Below, in pieces: positions 37,109-50,063 of a stretch of 64,000 bases of DNA (positions are counted from its first letter, which is position 1; every line of letters starts with the position of its first letter). Under the pieces are notes generated by a model. That model had not been told where the DNA came from, searched no databases, and was given only the letters and a program-made list of their open reading frames with translations. Made by a program: the position numbers and the translations under genes. Source of the stretch: Parus major (Eukaryota > Chordata > Aves > Passeriformes > Paridae); the NCBI RefSeq assembly GCF_001522545.3, contig NC_031776.1:30470342-30534341 (forward strand). The letters run 5' to 3'.

Positions 37109-39630
37109 CTGCAAGAGATGCAAGAAATAATTTCATTATGACAGTCAGATTTTAATGTAATTTCACCATTTTAAAATGTATTTAAATTGTTTTTTAAGGT
37201 AGCTGAAATTGAGTGCAATAGAAACATTAAAAATACCACCTTCTAATTCTCCAATGCATATACAGGGGACTGCTCACGCTTAAGGTTTGAGCTGGAGGAG
37301 ATGGTACGAGACAGAGAGAATTAATTTCCTTTCTTTTCCAATTATAGACAAGGTGGTTCATTTGGGGGATCTTCCCACTTAAATATTTGCAGCAAGGTTT
37401 TGTTTTTCTCTTTTAATAGACTTACATGGCAGATGTGTTAAGCTCCTTTAGCACACCCTTCATTTTGTCTGTGCTTGTGAGTTCTTTCCTTTTCACTACA
37501 TTTTTTTACACATAACAGCATAAAAAATACACCAGTAAGGTAAGAAAGTGGTGCTTGGTTTAGATCCTGCTGTAGTACAACATCAGGAATAAAGCCCTGG
37601 TTTCTGAAGTCCAAGGCTGAAAACTCATTCAGAAGAACAAAATAAAACCCAGGGGATTTTCTGCAGCTTCATGAAAGCACACAGGAGACAGATGTTTATG
37701 TGAACATTCAGCTCTTTCCTCACACTTCTTGTTACACAAACTTCAACTCTGCCTTATAACCTACAGCCTTAGGAGAAGGTTTACCTCCAATTCCTCTAAC
37801 AGAATCACATCAGGGTAGAAACAATTTATGGTATAGAAATAGAATCACTTTCATGCTTGGAAGAGAAGGATCTGGCATATTTGGCATATTCCTTGTTACT
37901 CTACTGACCTTCTCTGTAACATTGGGCAATGCACTGGGAATCTTATGCTAAGCCCATTAAATCAACAAAAGTCTTATCATTGACTTTTAATAGCCTTTGC
38001 ATTGGGCACTTGGTCTTTCTGTTCCTCGCTCATAAATGGAAAATGAAAATCACTCCAACATTATAATTGTGCAACCAGTGAGTTTGGGGACCTGGCTAAT
38101 AAATGTAATTATCTATTCATATAAAAATATTCTCTCTGGAATGGTTTGCTGGAGCCCCTGCCCCAGCCTCATGTGGATGTTTTGAGGTTATATCACTTGT
38201 GTGCATAAAGAGACAGAGGCCTTTGAACACAGAATGGGATAAAGTATGGTTGTTAATAGCATGTGAGAATGGCATTTAGAGAGCACAGAATAGAAACCCT
38301 GACTATGAGGAATGAACACAGCTGAAATACTTTTGCAATAATGTGTCATAATCTTCTATTTGTCTCTATCACAATTATGTATTTTATTCTCTTCCTGGCT
38401 CAAAAGGGAGGCATATACACAAAATTAATGAAACTCTATGTAAAATGGTCACCCCAAGTCATGCTTAGATATCACTAAACTTGGAACCTGCTGCCATTTA
38501 AAGCAATTGATAAATTGCTTTAAATAAATGATAACACATGATAATTTTTATTTTTTTTTTGCAAATTGTGATGAATGTAGGAAAGAAAAAAGCTTATTTG
38601 CCTCCTTTAAAAAATCCCACATTTATTGCATTAAAATATGGTTTGGAAAAAGAAAAATCTGTAAATAGAAGTGTTTATGGGCTGACTAAAATGACTTGCA
38701 ATATTTTCTACAGATTAAATCCACAAAGCTGCAGCAGTAATGTAAATAAATGATCAGTGCTTCCTATTCTGCTCTCTCCCATGGAATCACAAGCGATGGA
38801 TAAGCTCTGAAAATGCCAAATGTTAGAGACACTGATGAGCACAGCATCCAGCCACCCGTGGTGCTGATCCCTGCCAGGCCAGCTTTGGGGCTGCCCAGGG
38901 CTCTCAGCCTGGTGCCAGGACTTTGCTCTGGCCAGGATTTTCCACCTGCAGGGGATCCATGGGCTGCAAGGACAGGGACAGAGCCAGCCCACCCTGGCCA
39001 CCCCCAGGACACACATCTGCACTGGAAGGTGGCTCCAAGCATGGCAGGCTGCTGGTGCTCAAGACAAGGCAGCAATTTCCCGGGTTATTAAACACACAGA
39101 AAACTATTATCTCAAGAACTTCACTTAATGTATTTTTATCTACTGGAATTCAGTAAATTCCGAATTGCCATCAATTCTCACTAAAAGCTTTCTTACTTGA
39201 AAGCTGCAATATATACAGTGAGGAAAATGAGAGAGAGTTCACTGTGGCACCATAACCAACATCACCTTGATACAGAGGTTGGGAAACTGTGGCCTTGACC
39301 ACTGCATTATTTCAACTGTATAATAAAAAATAAAGCTATATTTATTTCACCTTTCAATTTTGTAATAATGTAATCATTTTTATTTGCACTGCAGAAATTT
39401 ATGCATAAAACCTACAAGACCCCACTAGCAAAAACTGTGGAAGAAGGGAAAAAGCATTTACACATAATAAAAAGAGAAAGGTAATAAAATGTTAATGGAA
39501 AATTAGACTGAAGAAAGATTTGGGGTTAGAAAGTGAAATCTAGACAGAAAGTTCAGTGAAGGACACCATCTGCTGCTGAGTCAGTGTGGGGCTGAGGGAC
39601 ATACATCTTTATGTACAAATTTTCAATTAC
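37109..39630 (-). other. NCKAP5: NCKAP5 intron
   Basis: A 2.5-kb intron with a GTAATT donor at 39630 and a TTGCAG acceptor at 37109. It contains a perfect 11-bp stem-loop (38497-38524) and a GC-rich patch (38813-39065) with open frames on both strands that I do not credit. Confidence 0.9.
38497..38524. repeat. Perfect 11-bp inverted repeat (stem-loop)
   Basis: TTTAAAGCAAT (38497-38507) and ATTGCTTTAAA (38514-38524) flank a 6-nt TGATAA loop. The stem is perfect but AT-rich and isolated. Confidence 0.9.
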
Positions 39631-39760
39631 CTTGTCTGTTGTTCGTTGTTAACTCCACAAGGGTCTCCTCTGCAGCTCTGAAATAACTGGTTTTGTACTC
39701 TGGCTCTGGCTCACTGTCAGTGCTGCTCGCTGAGTACGTGCACACCCTTAGAGCTGTGTC
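39631..39760 (-). CDS. NCKAP5: NCKAP5 coding exon (third from last)
   Basis: An exon of 130 nt encoding 43 full codons: DTALRVCTYSASSTDSEPEP, then EYKTSYFRAAEETLVELTTN and NRQ, plus one base. The acceptor is TTTGTGTAG at 39761 and the donor is CAAG/GTAATT at 39631. It enters in phase 0 and leaves in phase 1. An acidic, serine-rich patch (SSTDSEPEPEY) suggests a disordered, phosphorylatable segment. It has no methionine, so no conventional open frame reveals it. Confidence 0.88.
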
Positions 39761-41191
39761 CTACACAAAGAAGGGTATGGCAGCAAGTCAGATAATGCAA
39801 ATATATCAAATTAATGCTGAAGATAGTTTTGGGAGTAGCACATTCTATGTTTATATGCAGTATAAACAGGTAGTTCAGCTGGGACAGTCTGCATTACCAG
39901 TCTAACTCCTTCAGTAAGCAATCATCAGTCTGACATGGGGGAAATAACCCATTCTTGTCCTGCTACGTCCCCTGAGACAGTCTGGCAGAAACAATCCATA
40001 TTTTAACTTTTTTTTCCTCCCCACTGTAACACTGTTTTTTGATTCTACCAACATTTTTGGATCATTTCATCCACCCCAAATTCTATTTTAGAAGCTCTTG
40101 AGTATGTGTAATACAGTCTATTTGTAACATGCAAAATCATCACAACTTGTTTGCTGCAAGCAATTCTAGAGACAATTAGGATGGCCAGTAGACAATACAC
40201 CAGCAAATCCTAACTGTTTCCTAATTGTTTCCTAAATTCATGTCCCTTGTCCTGGTACTTATATTACAGTACTGGAGTTCCCAGGTCCCCAGCTGATTCC
40301 TTGGCCAGTTCTTTCTGGGAAGAAGTATTATTGATTTTCTTCTGGGAATAAAGAGGAACACTAACAGCTCTGGACAGCTTCTAATCATGGAAGGCCTGAA
40401 GGCTCAAACCATTCAGGAGCAGCAGCTCAGTACAATAAACCCCTCAAACCAGGTAGGGGCAAGCTAAGGTTGATGCTGTTGGGGTAATGACATGTACAAA
40501 TAGCACCTGCTATCCCTACTCCAATTGCCTAATCATGGCTCTAGCAAGGTTTTAATTCTGTTTCTCTAAGAGGGATAATAATTTCCCCATCTTTCTACCC
40601 ATGCTGCAGTTTTTAATTGATGCAGAAGGACATCCCTTTGTTAGGAATCACACTTGTGGAGAGAGAACTGATGCTGAGGACACCTGCATGCAGCCAGGAA
40701 TGCCCAGCATTAAAGACTGCAAGTCAGCTGTAGTCCCAAAACCCCACAAAAACTGTTTGAAGAGTATTTTCCTGTTCACAGTACTTCCATAGCACCCCTC
40801 AAACTCTCATACTACACAGAGCCTTATACAGACAAGGTAACCAAGTCCTAGGGGAAAAAAACATGAAATCACATGAAAAACAGCAAACAGCAAACAAGAT
40901 CAACTTTCTAGAAGAGAAGAATGGGGTAAAAGGTCTCCATTTCCTTTTCTAAAAGTGCATGAGAGGATTTTAATTAAAACATGTTTTTAACCAGAAGGAA
41001 AAAGAACCTTTAGGTATTATTATTACTGATAAACAGTGAGATAGCTAATGAAGGGTAAGGAAGCAAATGCAGCTGTTAGATTGTGAGTTACTCTTCACAC
41101 CATATTAAAATACTGGCCATTAAAACACTGATACCTCTACATTGTCCACAATACCCATCTCATTCAAGACATGCCAATATTTAACTTATAC
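39761..41191 (-). other. NCKAP5: NCKAP5 intron
   Basis: A 1.4-kb intron with a GTATAA donor at 41191 and a TTTGTGTAG acceptor at 39761. Nothing else is recognisable in it. Confidence 0.87.
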
Positions 41192-41328
41192 CTTTGTTTT
41201 AGTAGTTTTCTTGGGGGTCCACTGCGGAAGAACTTTTCTATTTTCCACAGTCTCTTCAGTGTGCTCTAATGAGGCAGAGGTCACAGAACTTGCTTCTTGT
41301 TCACTTTGCTTTGCAAGGTTAATTATTC
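41192..41328 (-). CDS. NCKAP5: NCKAP5 coding exon (fourth from last)
   Basis: An exon of 137 nt. It encodes, after a split glycine codon, IINLAKQSEQEASSVTSASL, then EHTEETVENRKVLPQWTPKK and TTKTK (45 codons). The acceptor is TTAATTCAG at 41329 and the donor is AAAG/GTATAAG at 41192. It enters in phase 1 and leaves in phase 0. The acidic N-terminal half followed by a basic KKTTKTK end continues the low-complexity character of the tail. It also lacks methionine. Confidence 0.88.
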
Positions 41329-43489
41329 CTGAATTAAGGGAGACATTATTTAAATTCTAGGTCTCATCAGCATCCTCATGATAGTGTGTCAATTATAATT
41401 CAGTGAAAACTGGGGACAAATTGTGATACTTTCATTATGTCAAATAATATTTTACTGCTCAAAAGAACAACTTACTAACTTACTGGAATAGTTCTAACTC
41501 AAGTGACAGAATTTCGTCCAAATCCTTTTCCAGTTAACAAGAGAAGAGGGAGGCATGAATTTAAATCCCTTCATTAGTTATAAAATATATACCCTTTCAA
41601 CAAAGAAACAACATTCGGTAACTACTTCTAGGCATTGTAGGATCTGCTCTGCTATTTTATGTTCTCAGAGAACAATCTTTTAACATAAATATAATTGGAA
41701 GTATCTTTCTAGCAGAAAGCCAGCTTTTTTATTTGCTATATTTGCACTGTGCAAAATCGGAACATCAAAGAAGATATACGGTGCATATGAAATAAAGTGA
41801 TAATTGTAATTTGGATGAGAAAGTGCAGGAGAGAAGAACTGAATGAAGATAGTCTAGTAAAGAATGAGCTGACCCCATCATCTGATGTATACTACTTTTT
41901 TGTAACATCTCTTCATGACAATTTAATTAAGATACAAACCTTACAAGGTTGGTGCAGTGAATATTAGCATTAAGATCAGAACAATCTTACTGCTACTGAC
42001 TTCTTATGAAGCAATTCAGTGCTTGCAGTTTCTGTTCAATTTGTTATAATGACAGTGTTTAATCATGGGCTCTAGTCTATAACACACTGCTGAATTGAGG
42101 TCACACATGTGGCCATTCAAGCATGTAGCACATAATCTATAACTAAGATTTCTCTTCTGAATCATTCTTAGCTGTACCATTAATTAACAGTACACTTATT
42201 TTAAAAACACTAAGTATTAAAAGATCTTTTATTTAGCTTTGATTTGAAACAAGCAGGGGAATCTGCAATAAAACATACAATGTGTGTCTGCAGTCTGTTT
42301 CACCACTACAATACTGCGCTGGGAATATTGCTAAATCAACTGAGTTCTGAGATGTTTAATTAGAAACCTTCTGTTGTGCATCCTATGGACGCATAAGAGA
42401 GGCTTCTCTTCTCCTAGGTTCAATATATGTCAGCTCATTAGCAGAACATATATTTGATGGCCTTAAACTAAGCTCAAACTTGATGTTTAACTTTACATGT
42501 TAATTACACAGAAACTCTCTTATAGAGTCATACAGATTTATGCAAATTAAATACAACTTTTACAGGAGCAATAACTGGACTGACAAAGTGCTAATCACCA
42601 TAACCCCAATAAATGACTGAAATTGCATTTGGTCAAGATAAAACAATACCCTCTTCATTAAGCTAACCACTTTTACTGCACTTTCCACTGTATCTTTTGT
42701 GCTATGAAAATTTCCCATTGCTAATGCCACATGATTTTTAATGCTATTAACATGTATATTAATAACTCCAAAGCCTTCCAAAAACTTATATAAATAGTCC
42801 ATGTTTGTTTATAAAAAATGCACAGACTTCAATGGGACTATTTATTAATAGAAAAATTATTTTCTGGAGTTTTGATGGATTGCCAGTCCTTTTAGACCTT
42901 TGTCAGCTCTTGTTTTATAGCTTACACACACACGTAGCTAATAAGTGAAAGTCAGGTATTTTATGTTCATATTTAGAAATGTGTTTGTATGATGTAGAAA
43001 AGTAATGAGAGCCTTGTTTGAGGTCAAGGCCATATATTCAGTGGGACAGAATTTATGCATTGAGGCCAAATGAGTCTTTAGTTCAAATCCAGGATCAAAA
43101 ACAAGTCTTTATGAATTTATCTTTTCTATGTCACAACATGGCTGTGCTTTGTACTTTGTACAGTCTGATCCTGAATATTGCTGAACATCCGTATTCTTTT
43201 TCAAGTCAACTTCCAAGGCTGGCATATGTTTTTTCTTCTTCAAGTAGTTTCTTGAGAAAAGGCTTTAAGTACTAAACTAATTTTTCTTTCTCAGATAAGC
43301 ATTTTGCATAACAAAATTTCCATATGGCTCTGGTCACAAACTTGTTAACCTTACGCATTCATAAAACGAGTATCTTCTGCTCCACATTTAACATTTCTGT
43401 TATCAATTGCCATTATTACAGGATTTCTGCTAATCAAAACAGAGGCCAAGGCAGAAATAATGTGATTTTCAGTGTAATTGACATTTTAC
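41329..43489 (-). other. NCKAP5: NCKAP5 intron
   Basis: A 2.2-kb intron with a GTAAAA donor at 43489 and a TTAATTCAG acceptor at 41329. It is AT-rich and I see no other feature. Confidence 0.88.
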
Positions 43490-43804
43490 CTGAGGAAGCT
43501 GGTTTGGGAAGGCGACTTTGAAAAGGTCGTATACCCTTGGCAGTCATGGCCGGATCAGACGTTGAGTGACTAATTACGCTTTCCGCAGACTCCTGGCTCT
43601 TAGCTGTTGAAGGCACTTCTCGCTCAAGGGTTTTGGCTTTTACTGAAGGAGCTGGAAGAGGAACTTGCTCACATGCTGCAAAGACTCCCATTTCCAAGGT
43701 TGATTCTTGCTTAGAAATGTGTCGCCCCGTCGAGCGATTCCCCGAGTCAGGGAGGGGGAAGGTTCCAATCCCGCTGTCCAGCGTCCTCATCTGGCAGCAA
43801 GACT
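43490..43804 (-). CDS. NCKAP5: NCKAP5 coding exon (fifth from last; conserved LDSGIG block)
   Basis: An exon of 315 nt. It encodes, after a split glutamate codon, SCCQMRTLDSGIGTFPLPDS, a serine/proline-rich middle with KTLEREVP, and the end SRLPKPASS. The blocks RTLDSGIGTFPLPDSG and LEREVP are shared with the paralogue NCKAP5L (RTLDSGIGTFPPPD and LEREVP) and are strong family identifiers. PxxP-containing stretches (PLPAPSVK, RLPKP) are compatible with SH3 binding, which is known for the family through NCK, but which motif is used cannot be told. The acceptor is CCTTAG at 43805; an alternative CCAG lies 14 nt further in, just before ATGAGG. The donor is TCAG/GTAAAA. It enters and leaves in phase 1, so it is a frame-neutral cassette. 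Confidence 0.94.
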
Positions 43805-46800
43805 CTAAGGCACAGGAAATTGGTGTGATGGGATGGAGCTAAAGGTATTTAAAGTCAGGGAAAGGATCTAGGGGGGAAAAGGGCCTCTTAAAGGGAAGGT
43901 TTCAAGATAAGGGAAACATTTTGCATTTTGGGAGTGTGCTGTTACCCGTCACTGGAACACTTCTGACACTTTGTCTAACAGAATACAAGGAAATATTGAG
44001 GTGCAGTGAAATTAAACAAGCTCCAAAACATTGAAACATTGACACTGGCCTGCTTCGGAGTAACAGTGTGATAATGGATAAGTGGGGCAGGTCCTGGAAA
44101 GCAATTACAGATGGAATTTTAAAATACTTTATTTTGAAAGCCCACAGAATGTCTGGAGAGTATCAGTAGTGTAATATATTTCTTCCAACATAAACCCACA
44201 CTCCACAAAGGTTTGGCCTCTCCACTCCTGTGTTTTGCTGATTGTTTCTCATACAAGAAGGTGTTAATCAAAATATATCATGCATTCCTACACAAAATTA
44301 AGATTTACAGAATCTCTTAGAGATACCCATCTCTCAGAGCATCCTGAAAATCTTGGACAGCAACAGCCATGTCTTTGTTTACCTTGTCACTGTTTTACCT
44401 GTTTGCTTTGTGCTCTGGTTCTGCACATCCCAGTTTGGCAGGGATACCTTTAGTACTGTTTTTTTGGAAGCAGTATTGTCCCACACAGCCCTCCAGCTTA
44501 TTCACCCTGCTGGAAAGATGCTGTACGAGCCATGGAACAGAGAAAAGTGCAAGTGTAGCTGTGTGCACACTGCTATTTGAGCAACCAGGATGTACAGGCA
44601 ACTCCCCTGCCCTCTCATTCTCCATCAGTTTCCAGAGACTTCCCTTTTGTTTCTGTAAGGGGCAAACAATGTTGAAGAGACTGTGATGGCAGGCTCCTTC
44701 TGAGACCTATAAACACCAAGGAGGGAACTTCAGCACTAATGGTTGGAAAATGAGGATAATTTAGGTTAAATGTCTGGAAACATCCCTTGACAGCAAGATC
44801 TTAAGTCTGTGGCAGACAATCCCAAAGGAAGCAGAGGAATTTCCTTTGCTTGAACAATTTAAGGCTACACTAGACTAAAGATATACTGCAGTGAACAATT
44901 GTACTCTAGCAGGAGATGCAGAATATGGCCCAATATATCTTCTCCATCTCTATTTACGTGTTTCTGAGTATTGATTTTTTTTTATGATATGTCCATTTGT
45001 TATTAAAGTCTGTTGTAGTTTAGCAGTGCTCTGTCAAGTAATTTTCATTATTTTTTTTTCCCCTCTGCAGTGTTTCTAATACTCTCAAAAATTTGGAATT
45101 TCTCCCCTATGGATTTTGCCTATTTGTTTTTGAACTAAGAACATTACCATGGTCATTCTTGTTAAATATCTTCATCTCAATAGGCCTTTCTTGATAACAA
45201 GTAAGAAACCACTTACGGATAAATTAAATACCTATTTCTATTTCGTGTTCATGCAAAAGGAGAAGCAGCCTGTATTTATGTGGTCATCTTTGCCTTTTCC
45301 TCATCACTCAGAATCAAAGAAGGACTGAAAGTCACCTGGACCTTACAGGGCCTGGCTGAGCTGCAGCAACAAAAGTTCTGTGTGTTGTCTTCTCAAAGGG
45401 CAAAAATGACTCTGATTTCCCTCACACAATCACTGCATGCCAATAATTTCTCTCCATAGGTAAAAGGATGCAAGGTGTGGAAGGCATGCCTAGCTAGCAC
45501 CTACATTTTCCATCACATTTTTGAGTTAATGTGCCATCATGATTTACAGAGCTGCTGAAGGTTTTCCAGGAAACACGAAGAAAAGAAAGAGAATTATACT
45601 TAGTTCTGCTGCATCAAAAGGAGGTATCCCATCTACTGAACCCTCTTATCTCAGCTATACTTCTTCTAACTTTTTGGTTTTGTTTTTGTTTTTGAATAGC
45701 AAAATACCTAGATAGAAGTGGGAGTGTGGAAAAGCAATTTAAAACTCCAGGTGTTGCCCTTGCCATTTTCTGAAGATAATCAAGCTGAAACAGCATGTTA
45801 GCTCGTGGACAGGCAATTTTTCAACTAAAGACTGTTGGTGAGAGAGTTAGCAAATAAAGGGAAATATGGAATAAAAAAAGACTTCTGTTATCTGCCTCTC
45901 AACCAGAGGACATCTGTGCAACACTGGGTGTGTTGGAGAGGCAGAGACACGGAGTAAACTGAGAGCACCCCCTAAAAGAACACAGGAGTCTGAGTCTCCC
46001 CTCTCCTGTCTGCATGGTCTGTGTGAGACCTGATTTGGAGCCCATTTCCACAAGGACTCTGAAGAACCTTGTAATGTTTCCTTTCTGACCATTCTCTAAG
46101 AAACAAAGAAGCTGTTCCCTCCTAATTATTATAGGAGAATTAAGTAAGATCAAAATGTACATCAAAAAAGCAAAGTTACAGCCTTGGCTAAGGGCGAACT
46201 GGAAGATGGAAACTTTTATCCTCTGAGAGCATGTTTCTTAAAATGACACATGGATTTCTCTTGCCCACTATTACCTTGTGTACATCTAGGAGTGGACCAT
46301 GAAAACAGTGGCAGAGAATCAAAAAGAAATGAATACTGGGGGCCAGATTTCCAAGAATATACAGTCTCCTGCTGTTCCCAGAATAATTGGAAGAGTGATG
46401 GAGAAGCACACCAGCGGTATCACTTTTAATTAAAAGGAAAAATACTTTTAATCAATTATAGCCTTCCTTCACAGAGACTTTATCCATGATAAAGGAAATG
46501 TACCAGGTGGAAAACAGATTTTTAAAATAGTTCATACAGCTCAATTTTTAGTTCTGAAAAACTACAAAAGGGTCTGGTTTTCAAAGTGCTCAATGCATGG
46601 CAGCTCCCGTTGTGACACTTAAAGACAGATTTTTGGAAAATTCTGTGACTCAGCCAAAACCTAGTTTTAAATCCAAAGGAAACCACAGAATTTCTTGTGG
46701 ATTTTAATTTTTCATTACTGAAAGTAAGTAATTCTCCCCTAAAGCTATATAATACAAATAAAAGAGTACCTTTCAGAAAAATTTGTATTACTGAAAGAAC

Positions 46801-49800
46801 GAATACACATTATTTTGCGTTGTTTTTAAATTTTTATGAGGCAACTGCAAAATAAAAAAATACTTAATGCATCCCAGTGACAGCTTTCAAACAGCTTCAT
46901 GGCCCATCTGATTTCATCAGCTGCACTGACACTTCAAATTACTGTTATCAGCAAGAGCTGCCCAAGACTACATAATGAAAATATGTAAAAGTTAAATCTC
47001 TGGTGCTATGACAGTACCACTCAGTAGATGAAAAATGACTCCTTGAAACACTAAAGTCTGGAAAGAGTTATATATGAGCTTAATTACTTTTGCTTGAGAA
47101 TTCTTCCTGGCATACCAGCCAAATTCCTTGCCTGCTTCTGATTTTTTTTTTTTTCCCTCCTCTTTCTTTGCCAGGGAAGAAAGAAGCTCTCAGAATGGTA
47201 TTGGTTTTATAGTGGACATAGATAGACTCATTATCAGCCATTTCTCTCAATAATCAGACTAGAATCAAAAGCCTGAAATGCAGAAATAAGCCCTTCCCTC
47301 CCTCTCATCATGGGGAGTTGAGTCTGGAGCTAAAACAAAGTCCCTGGGAGTCCAACTGTAGAGGAACAATTCCAAACAGAAAACAGAAATAAGGAAGAAT
47401 TTATAGATATTTCCTGGAGGTCAAAAAACTCCTGACTGGATGAGAACCTCTTGATGATAGGGCATTGTAAGAGCTCAGTGGAAAATTTGAGGAAGACCTT
47501 TAATGTTGAGAAGCCTCTTAACCACAGGAAAAGAATGGAGTTAACATGGCATAGAAAGTTTTGTGAACTACTTCTCAGTAATTTTCAAATTTAATATTTT
47601 CACATGCAAGATGATCCTGCAGCTCATGTCCTACATCAGCTGGACACCACAGTAATTTGAACAGCTGGACAATGCTTTGTAATGCTGCATCATCTCTGGT
47701 GCTTTACCAACATTTTCTGGTATTAGTGGGTCACCAAGGTCTCTTCAACACAGAGCCAGTACCCAAATTAGAGATGGAATAAAAATGGTCTGTGAAAACT
47801 GCACTACTCCAAGGGTCTGGACAAGAGGAGAGTAGGAAAGGGACATACACTCAGGCTGGCAGGTATCAGGAATTCTATAAATCAGATCAACACTGGGGAA
47901 AACAACTCTTGCATCTCATTCTGTAGGTTTGTTTTTTTACATTTTCCTCTGAAATGCAAAAATTAAAGAGTTAGAAATAAACATACCCCACTGGTAAGAG
48001 CTGACAGCTTAGAATTCATTGAAGTATTTTAGGGCATTCTCCTGAGCACAGATAATTTAAAAATGCATCTTAAATACCAGCAACAAATCATTAAACCTAA
48101 TTATTCTTAAACTTTTTTTTTATTATTATTTCTTCTGAAATACTTGCCACTAAGATATCAGAAACACATCACATCTATCTCAGAGAGCATCCTTGGTGCA
48201 ATTCATTGGAGGCTGGATGAGAATACCCAGGGAAGCTGAGAGCTGACCCTGCTGCTTTATGCTGTTACACAGCACCCTTCTCTGCTCCTCTTTTCATACA
48301 ATGCATGTGAAAGGAAAATCAATTTGAGGGAAAAATATAAAAGAAAGCACAGAACAGCTACTGTGAAGGGAATTACTTGCAGTAAAACATAAGAAATGTG
48401 GGTCCAGCCCCAGTGAAGTTCTACACTGATGGTTGCAAAATAAGGTATTACTCAAAATAAGCAGTGGAACAAAATCCATCCCATTTTTAGATTAGGGACA
48501 TGTTAGTCTTTCTAATGTTGAACCTATGGTTGAGTCCTAGCACATAATGAAGAGGAATCATGAATTTCATAAAAGAGAAGACATAAGATGGTGATGTATC
48601 TTTTAAACATGGCTTCTGATTATGCTTTTCTTCAATAATGTGAAAACATTCTTTTGCTAAGGGGGATATAATGCCACATGTTATTGCAAACAAACCTTTA
48701 ACTGAATAACTGGGGAGTGTTTCATAATGTTTCCTCAGGTAAAGTAAAGATTCACATTCTAATAAACTCTTTTTATGTTGTATCCTAAATGAGTTTCACA
48801 GATGCTTAGTCTATTCACAAATCACATACAAGTCCCTTCTTTCCATAGACACTCTTACATGACTGAGAAGTCTGTAAAATAACTCATGGTGATTTTGACC
48901 ACCCATTTAAAACAATATGAGTTTTTCTCTGATTCTTGAATAATCCATAAAAACCTTTACAGAAAGCACAAGATGCAAAGTTTTACCCACAGAGCTAAAA
49001 TAAGGCATCAATCAGCAGTTCTGTTACACAGGTACATGTGCATACACAGTACCCTCAAAATGCTCAGGCAATTCACCTCCTTCAAATCAGGCAAAATAAG
49101 AGGAGACATTTCTGGATGGTGGCACAGAGGGAAGGACTTTCAGGTTGGAGAGGAAATAATTATGGGTCCTACTGTGTTGTAGCTGCAGCTTTGCCTCTCT
49201 ACCCACTTGTGCCACGAGTGACAGATGGCAGCTGCCTCTTAGTGCTGCTTGAGGGGATTGAGACTTCCAGAAGCAGCTCAATAACCTCAGCCATTCCCCA
49301 CCTTGATGTTACTTCAGAAACACACTGATGGATACCAGATGCAATTACTGCAAACAGAACCTATTTCTACTTCAAATGACACATCAGCAGTTTCTATTTG
49401 GAGGTGGCAGAGTTGAAGAAGCCTTTATGTTATTTAAATTTGATGACCAATCTATCTTAACATTAAAAATAAACAGCAACAAAGACGACAAATGTATTTA
49501 ATGTGTGAAAGACCACAGGTAGTTCTGCTTACATCAGGCTTTCTAGGCATAATACTAGTAGCACAGGGAGATACTTTTTTAAAAGCATCCCACCTCATAA
49601 AAAATGTGGAAGCCTCCCCTGTGCTCACCACTACAGCTGGTTTGAGATATTCCTCACATAAATTTTCAAGTTTTGGCCTATGAAACTGTACATGATTGAC
49701 AGAAATTTCAGCTGAAATCTTTAAGTAACCACCAGAATTCTCCACAGAAAGCAGGCATTTTCAAGAAAAAAAATATCAGTCAAAAATAGCTCTGTATCAA

Positions 49801-49987
49801 GAACAGTTTCACTGGGAAATTTCCAGCAAGCTGTTTTCTTTCCAGAAAGAAGTACAGACTCAAGCCTTGACAGGTTTTGAGAGGTAAATAACACCAAATA
49901 GGCCTTCTTCAGGGAGCATCCAGGACATTAAAAATGGAAGGATGTAGTTACCATCAGTAACAGAATACACAAATTCTAACAAATTAC
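43805..49987 (-). other. NCKAP5: NCKAP5 intron
   Basis: A 6.2-kb intron between the GTAATT donor at 49987 and the CCTTAG acceptor at 43805. It holds a probable ancient LINE fragment (44700-44960). Otherwise it is featureless AT-rich sequence. Confidence 0.83.
44700..44960 (+). mobile_element. Probable ancient CR1/L3-like LINE fragment
   Basis: The stretch ends with CTAGCAGGAGATGCAGAATA and a TGGCCCAATATATCTTCTCC block. This resembles the GGACTAGATGGCC-TTCCAAC 3' end of CR1/L3 elements, preceded by a TTGCTTGAACAATTTAAGGC block at the place expected for the TTCAAG-type block. Divergence is high, so boundaries are approximate. Confidence 0.4.
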
Positions 49988-50063
49988 CTTTCTTTGCATT
50001 AGAAAGTTCAAGAGGTTCCACTAGGCTGTCACGGGGAACCAGATAACATGTACTGGCTTTCTT
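49988..50063 (-). CDS. NCKAP5: NCKAP5 coding exon (sixth from last; 76-nt mini-exon)
   Basis: A small exon encoding KKASTCYLVPRDSLVEPLEL then SNAKK plus the first base of the next codon. The acceptor is strong (CCCTTTGTGTTCCAG at 50064 and above) and the donor is good (AAAG/GTAATT at 49988). It enters in phase 0 and leaves in phase 1, which joins exactly to the 43804 exon and gives GAG at the junction. I identified it from splice signals and phase rather than from remembered sequence, so it is less certain than its neighbours. Confidence 0.75.

Noticed and set aside
36822..37136. A 104-codon minus-strand gene starting MKLFLASLAAV
   Set aside because: Residues before AVQEKQ and after KENPS are intronic. 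Splice sites at 37109 and 36920 define the real NCKAP5 exon.
38764..39095. Overlapping frames on both strands, some cysteine-rich
   Set aside because: This is a GC-rich intron patch with no splice signals or recognisable protein.
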